Positions 33,945 to 37,745 of a stretch of 37,745 nucleotides of DNA are shown piece after piece. The stretch covers positions 1 through 37,745 of the forward strand of contig CACLGJ010000010.1 in NCBI GenBank assembly GCA_902606445.1, in the 5' to 3' direction. Made by a program: the position numbers and the translations under genes. Source of the DNA: an uncultured Pelagibacteraceae bacterium (GTDB taxonomy: Bacteria > Pseudomonadota > Alphaproteobacteria > Pelagibacterales > Pelagibacteraceae). Under the pieces are notes generated by a model. That model ran no database searches. It worked only from the letters and a program-made list of their open reading frames with translations, and had not been told where the DNA came from. Each line of letters begins with the position of its first letter. The first letter of the stretch is position 1.

Positions 33945-34325
33945 TTAATATATTCCTGACTCTGCTATTTTTTTGATTTCATCTTTAGATCCAGAAATTA
34001 ATTTAAAGATAAATTCATCACATTTTTTTGTTGTTGCTTCCTCATATGCTTTACCGTAACGAATATCGACAACTTTTAATAATTCTTCGTTAAGTTTTTC
34101 TTCCTTAACGCCTTCTTTTAACAAATAAGAATTTAAAAACTTTTTAGCTGCAAAAGAGTGAACAATCTTTTCTAATTCAAGCTCTCCCTGAGGTATCATG
34201 CTATTAGCATAATAAATTCCCGCACATTCTATTGTTTTTTCTTTATCTGCTTTGCTTAAATGACCATCTGCAAATGCAGAAAATGTAAAAAATAAAAACA
34301 ATAAAGTTAAAATTATTTTTTTCAT
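33945..34325 (-). CDS. Secreted two-cysteine protein B, unknown family
   Basis: A 126-residue protein with a clear Sec signal peptide ending near SAFA-DG (cleavage after about residue 19). The mature part holds two cysteines, Cys34 (ECAGIYYAN) and Cys102 (KKCDEF), 68 residues apart and likely disulfide-bonded in the periplasm. It is a tandem paralog of the gene immediately upstream, sharing C-G-I-Y-x-A-N, P-x-GE, K-V-D-x-x-YG-x-x-Y and KC-x-x-F. The start is 2 bp after the upstream stop with no Shine-Dalgarno, so translation is probably coupled. Function unknown. Confidence 0.7.
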   Translation of the reverse strand: MKKIILTLLFLFFTFSAFADGHLSKADKEKTIECAGIYYANSMIPQGELELEKIVHSFAAKKFLNSYLLKEGVKEEKLNEELLKVVDIRYGKAYEEATTKKCDEFIFKLISGSKDEIKKIAESGIY

Positions 34326-34327
34326 AT

Positions 34328-34720
34328 TTAATATAAAGTTTGAATTACTTTTTTCACTCTTTCAGCTCCGTTTGGAACCAAAGCCTCTACAAATGTATGA
34401 CATTTATCGGTTTTAGCTTTGTCATATTTAGAGCCGTAATATTTATCTACTGCTTTATTTACTCCTTCATCCCACTCTTTTTCAGGAATACCTATTTCAA
34501 GAGCATAAGTTTTTAATACTTTTACAGTTGATATAGATTTTTCTTTCATGGCATATTCAAATGTTTCACCAGATGGAAGAAAATAGTTAGCCATATAAAT
34601 ACCAACGCAATCCCAAGCTTTAGACTTGTCATTGTCATTCATACCAGCAATTGATGAAGTAGATATTAAAATTGCTATACAGTAGGTAGCAAAAATTTTT
34701 AAAATATTTTTTATTAGCAT
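34328..34720 (-). CDS. Secreted two-cysteine protein A, unknown family
   Basis: A 130-residue protein with an N-terminal hydrophobic signal (about 8-25, ending SSIAG). Conserved cysteines are Cys38 (DCVGIYMAN) and Cys107 (DKCHTF), 69 apart; Cys14 lies within the signal. The rest is predicted mainly helical and ends in tyrosine, like its paralog downstream. First gene of the eight-gene operon, with a strong AAAAGGAG Shine-Dalgarno. Possible roles include a small periplasmic binding or adaptor protein, but I see no motif to decide. Confidence 0.7.
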   Translation of the reverse strand: MLIKNILKIFATYCIAILISTSSIAGMNDNDKSKAWDCVGIYMANYFLPSGETFEYAMKEKSISTVKVLKTYALEIGIPEKEWDEGVNKAVDKYYGSKYDKAKTDKCHTFVEALVPNGAERVKKVIQTLY

Positions 34721-34738
34721 AGTATCTCCTTTTAAATA

Positions 34739-34756
34739 AAGACCATTGTTAGTCTT
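34739..34756 (-). repeat. Small inverted repeat in the 5' leader of the eight-gene operon
   Basis: AAGAC (34739-34743) and GTCTT (34752-34756) can pair with an 8-base loop. It lies just upstream of the Shine-Dalgarno of the first gene. Too short to assign a role; it could be an operator half-site pair or chance. Confidence 0.3.
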
Positions 34757-34788
34757 AAATTTTTATTCACGATAATTAAATGTATGCT

Positions 34789-34811
34789 AAAAAAGTAACA
34801 GTTTTGTTACA
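34789..34811 (-). terminator. Rho-independent terminator of cysE-cysK
   Basis: On the minus strand GTAACA-AAAC-TGTTAC (34795-34810) forms a perfect 6-bp stem and is followed directly by six T (34789-34794). It begins about 18 bases after the cysK stop codon. This is the classical intrinsic terminator layout, though with only two G-C pairs the stem is weak. Confidence 0.65.
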
Positions 34812-34822
34812 TAGCTGCTATG
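34810..34822. repeat. Perfect 13-bp palindrome next to the cysK terminator
   Basis: CATAGC-T-GCTATG is a perfect inverted repeat, sharing its first base with the terminator hairpin arm. It might be a second stem supporting termination, or a protein-binding site. GCATAGCAG on its minus strand also occurs at 11903-11911, in front of the 56-residue gene. Confidence 0.5.
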
Positions 34823-34827
34823 CGATA

Positions 34828-35829
34828 TTATAACCAACTAGGAATCGGTAGTTTTTTTTCTTTTAAAAAAGATTTGTTAAACATCTTTGAGTTGTATTTA
34901 TCTGACTTGTCACAAAGAATAGTAACAATATTTTTTCCTGGACCAAGTTCTTTTCCAAGTCTAATTGCACCTGCAATATTTATTCCACAACTTGTTCCTA
35001 GGCTTAATCCTTCATTTTGAATTAAATCATATAGAATAGGTAGAGCCTCATGATCATCTATAGAGTATGCGCCATCAATTTTAGCATTTTCAAAATTTTT
35101 AGTAATTCTACTCGATCCAATCCCCTCTGTAATTGAATTTCCCTCTGACTTTAGTTCACCATTCTTAATATAATTATGAAGAGCAGAACCTTTTGGATCA
35201 GATAAATAAATCTTTATATTTTTATTCTTTTCTTTAAGAGCGTTACTAACCCCTGAAATTGTTCCACCTGTGCCTGAAGAACAAACAAAACCATCTACTT
35301 TACCTTCAGTTTGTTCCCAAATTTCTTTTCCTGTTCCCTCATAATGACCTTTGGCATTAGCTGTATTATCAAATTGGTTGGCCCAAATAACTCCATTATT
35401 ATTTGTTGGTCTCAATTCGTCAGCAAGTCTTGCAGCAACTTTTACATAGTTACCATCATCTTTATAAGGTTTAGCTGGAACTAGTCTCAACTCTGCACCT
35501 AAGTTTCTTAAAGTATCTTTTTTTTCTTGGGTTTGATTATCATTCATTACTATAATTGTTTTATAACCAAGTGAATTACCTAATAGACCTAATCCAATAC
35601 CAGTATTACCTGCCGTTCCCTCAACAACAATCCCACCTTTTGAAATTAATTTTTTTTCTTGAGCATCTTTAATTAAAGCTAAAGCCGCTCTGTCTTTAAC
35701 AGAACCTCCTGGATTTAAAAATTCTGCTTTTCCATATATGTTACATCCTGTTATTTCTGATGCAGCTTTTAATTTTATTAAAGGAGTATTACCAATTGAG
35801 TCGATGAAATTATTTCTGATATTTGTCAT
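34828..35829 (-). CDS. cysK: Cysteine synthase A
   Basis: PLP enzyme making cysteine from O-acetylserine and sulfide. It is 333 residues. The PLP lysine is Lys45 in NPGGSVKDRAA. The substrate loop EGTAGNTGIGL and phosphate-binding SSGTGGTISG are present, as is GTSCGINIAGA near the C-terminus. It starts in a 1-bp overlap with the cysE stop, so acetylserine production and use are coupled. The length is slightly longer than CysK of enteric bacteria; a cystathionine beta-synthase-like role is less likely given the cysE neighbour. Confidence 0.93.
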   Translation of the reverse strand: MTNIRNNFIDSIGNTPLIKLKAASEITGCNIYGKAEFLNPGGSVKDRAALALIKDAQEKKLISKGGIVVEGTAGNTGIGLGLLGNSLGYKTIIVMNDNQTQEKKDTLRNLGAELRLVPAKPYKDDGNYVKVAARLADELRPTNNNGVIWANQFDNTANAKGHYEGTGKEIWEQTEGKVDGFVCSSGTGGTISGVSNALKEKNKNIKIYLSDPKGSALHNYIKNGELKSEGNSITEGIGSSRITKNFENAKIDGAYSIDDHEALPILYDLIQNEGLSLGTSCGINIAGAIRLGKELGPGKNIVTILCDKSDKYNSKMFNKSFLKEKKLPIPSWL

Positions 35830-36398
35830 TATTCTTTTTCTTTATCAGTAACAGCATAAGGTTTAAATCCTTTGGTTGCATCACCAACTCTTTTTGCAGG
35901 TATGCCCGCCATTACAGATTTCTCTGGAACATTTTTTGTTACTACTGAATTAGATCCTATTAAAGAATTTTTTCCTATTGTAATTGGTCCTAAAATTTGT
36001 GCACCAGATCCGATTACCACATTATCTTCTAAAGTAGGATGTCTTTTCATATCTCTTTGATTGTTAGAATTAATACTTGGAGCAATTCCTCCCAAAGTAA
36101 CATTATGATAGATAGTAACATTATCACCGATCTCAGATGTTTCACCAATCACTACACCCATACCATGATCAATAAATAAATTTTTTCCAATTTTTGCTTC
36201 AGGGTGAATTTCTATTCCTGTTAAAAATCTTGAGAATTGGGATATGAATCTTGCAATTAAATTAAACTTTGCTATTGCGAAAAAATTCGCAATTTTGTGA
36301 AAAAAAATAGCTTTAACACCAGGGTAAGTTAATATTAAACTTAGTTTAGATTTTGCCGCAGGGTCTCTATCAATTATAGATTGTAAGTAGTCATTCAT
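35829..36398 (-). CDS. cysE: Serine O-acetyltransferase
   Basis: Makes O-acetylserine from serine and acetyl-CoA, the first step of cysteine synthesis. It is 189 residues, the short EpsC/CysE type. The left-handed beta-helix hexapeptide region runs from about 63 to 170: [57 protein letters not shown] and [20 protein letters not shown]. Catalytic His candidates are in the IDHG and YHNVTLGG loops. Operon with cysK. The divergent VOC gene starts 73 bp away. Confidence 0.94.
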   Translation of the reverse strand: MNDYLQSIIDRDPAAKSKLSLILTYPGVKAIFFHKIANFFAIAKFNLIARFISQFSRFLTGIEIHPEAKIGKNLFIDHGMGVVIGETSEIGDNVTIYHNVTLGGIAPSINSNNQRDMKRHPTLEDNVVIGSGAQILGPITIGKNSLIGSNSVVTKNVPEKSVMAGIPAKRVGDATKGFKPYAVTDKEKE

Positions 36399-36411
36399 AA
36401 AATTTGTTATC

Positions 36412-36442
36412 TTGATATAAAAAATTGTCTGAGTTATATAAT
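36412..36442 (+). promoter_or_regulatory. Promoter of the VOC-family gene
   Basis: TTGATA (36412-36417) is followed after 17 bp by TATATA (36435-36440), overlapping a perfect TATAAT (36437-36442, spacing 19). A clear AAGGAG (36461-36466) precedes the ATG at 36472. Confidence 0.6.
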
Positions 36443-36471
36443 GATTATATTAAGATTTTAAAGGAGATAGT

Positions 36472-36882
36472 ATGTATAGAAATACCAATTGTTTTCACCT
36501 TGCAATACCTTGCGGTGATTTAGAGACAGCAAAAAAATTTTACAGTGAGACCTTAGGTTGTCGCCTTGATAATTCTGCTCAAGAATGGGCTGATGTTGAT
36601 TTTTGGGGAAATGAATTAACTCTTCATGCTAGTGATCATAAATTAGATAGCGAGAGACATGATGTGGATATGGGAAATGTTTCTGTTCCTCACTTTGGGG
36701 TCCACCTATCTAGAAAAGATTTTGATACTTTAAAAAGTAGGTTAAAAGAAAAGGGTGCAAAATATTATGATGAACCTTACCTAAGATTTAAAGGAACAAA
36801 ATATGAGCAAGAAACATTTTTTGTAAAAGATCCTAACGAAAACATTTTAGAAATTAAAACTTTAACGGCTAATTCAGAATAA
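36472..36882 (+). CDS. VOC-family (glyoxalase/bleomycin-resistance fold) protein
   Basis: A 136-residue protein with two beta-alpha-beta-beta-beta modules: FHLAIPCGDLETAKKFYSETLG, then ADVDFWGNELTLHAS, VPHFGVHLSRKDFDTL, and KGTKYEQETFFVKDPNENILEIKTL. Likely metal residues are a first-module His, His in VPHFGVH and the terminal Glu in ILEIK. Family members include glyoxalase I and extradiol dioxygenases; this one cannot be narrowed. It is followed 11 bp later by a LysE-type exporter. Confidence 0.85.
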   Translation: MYRNTNCFHLAIPCGDLETAKKFYSETLGCRLDNSAQEWADVDFWGNELTLHASDHKLDSERHDVDMGNVSVPHFGVHLSRKDFDTLKSRLKEKGAKYYDEPYLRFKGTKYEQETFFVKDPNENILEIKTLTANSE

Positions 36883-36893
36883 TTTAAAATTAG

Positions 36894-37745
<852 letters not shown>

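Noticed and set aside
33695-33976. Plus-strand frame opposite the small alpha/beta protein gene
   Set aside because: Antisense shadow; the minus-strand gene has a strong Shine-Dalgarno and fits the operon spacing.
34820-35020. Plus-strand frame opposite the 3' end of cysK
   Set aside because: It only mirrors cysK codons. A promoter-like TTGTTA-17-ATTATA precedes it, but this is too weak to claim a gene.

Overview
The window is about 37.7 kb of very AT-rich DNA, packed almost without gaps. It looks like a streamlined marine alphaproteobacterium, most probably Pelagibacterales (SAR11). The basis is heavy Lys/Asn/Ile codon use, intergenic gaps mostly under 50 bp, start/stop overlaps of 1-4 bp, convergent genes whose stop codons interlock, and the gene families present. 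This placement is by eye; no database search was run. No rRNA, tRNA, CRISPR array, insertion sequence or prophage was recognised, and no gene-free stretch exceeds 150 bp.

Layout. 1-5.6 kb: 3' end of prfB, an AsmA/YhdP-like envelope protein, tyrS (minus), anmK, and an alpha/beta hydrolase (minus). 5.6-12.1 kb: the Fe-S assembly operon iscR-sufB-sufC-sufD-sufS-sufU-sufT-sufA, preceded by an almost perfect IscR type 1 operator and, on the divergent side, a Fur-box-like sequence. A 56-residue unknown protein with its own promoter follows. 12.1-18.8 kb: glnA (minus), a YbaK-type tRNA-editing protein, an EamA permease, a minus-strand set (TauE-like permease, 2OG-Fe(II) oxygenase, glycosyltransferase), moaB, a methyltransferase and DUF1244. 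18.9-24.7 kb: an AldB/ExaC-type aldehyde dehydrogenase with an in-frame lysine-rich upstream segment, its usual partner DUF779, MsrQ/MsrP, a PhyH oxygenase, a PanB-like protein lacking metal ligands, and a GYD protein. 24.8-31.95 kb: a plus-strand run of semialdehyde-type dehydrogenase, FAH-family enzyme, ppc, ccdA, an azoreductase-type flavoprotein and an inositol-monophosphatase-family phosphatase. 31.96-34.72 kb: a compact minus-strand operon of eight small genes. 34.8-37.7 kb: cysK and cysE (minus), a VOC protein, a LysE-type exporter, and the 3' end of a HisD/HpsN-like dehydrogenase (minus).

How the genes fit together. The suf operon appears to be the cluster's own iron-regulated Fe-S system, with its regulator first. 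MsrP needs a molybdenum cofactor, and moaB lies 4 kb away. cysE-cysK make cysteine, the sulfur donor used by SufS. ppc and glnA are central C and N assimilation genes.

The best candidates for something undescribed are: (1) the eight-gene minus-strand operon at 31962-34720, with two secreted two-cysteine paralogs, three small soluble proteins, two unknown membrane proteins and an SMR-type protein lacking the essential Glu14; (2) the metal-ligand-less PanB homolog; (3) the lysine-rich reading frame fused in frame to an aldehyde dehydrogenase; and (4) repeated TTGCAT-type elements shared by the glnA promoter region and the 56-residue gene.
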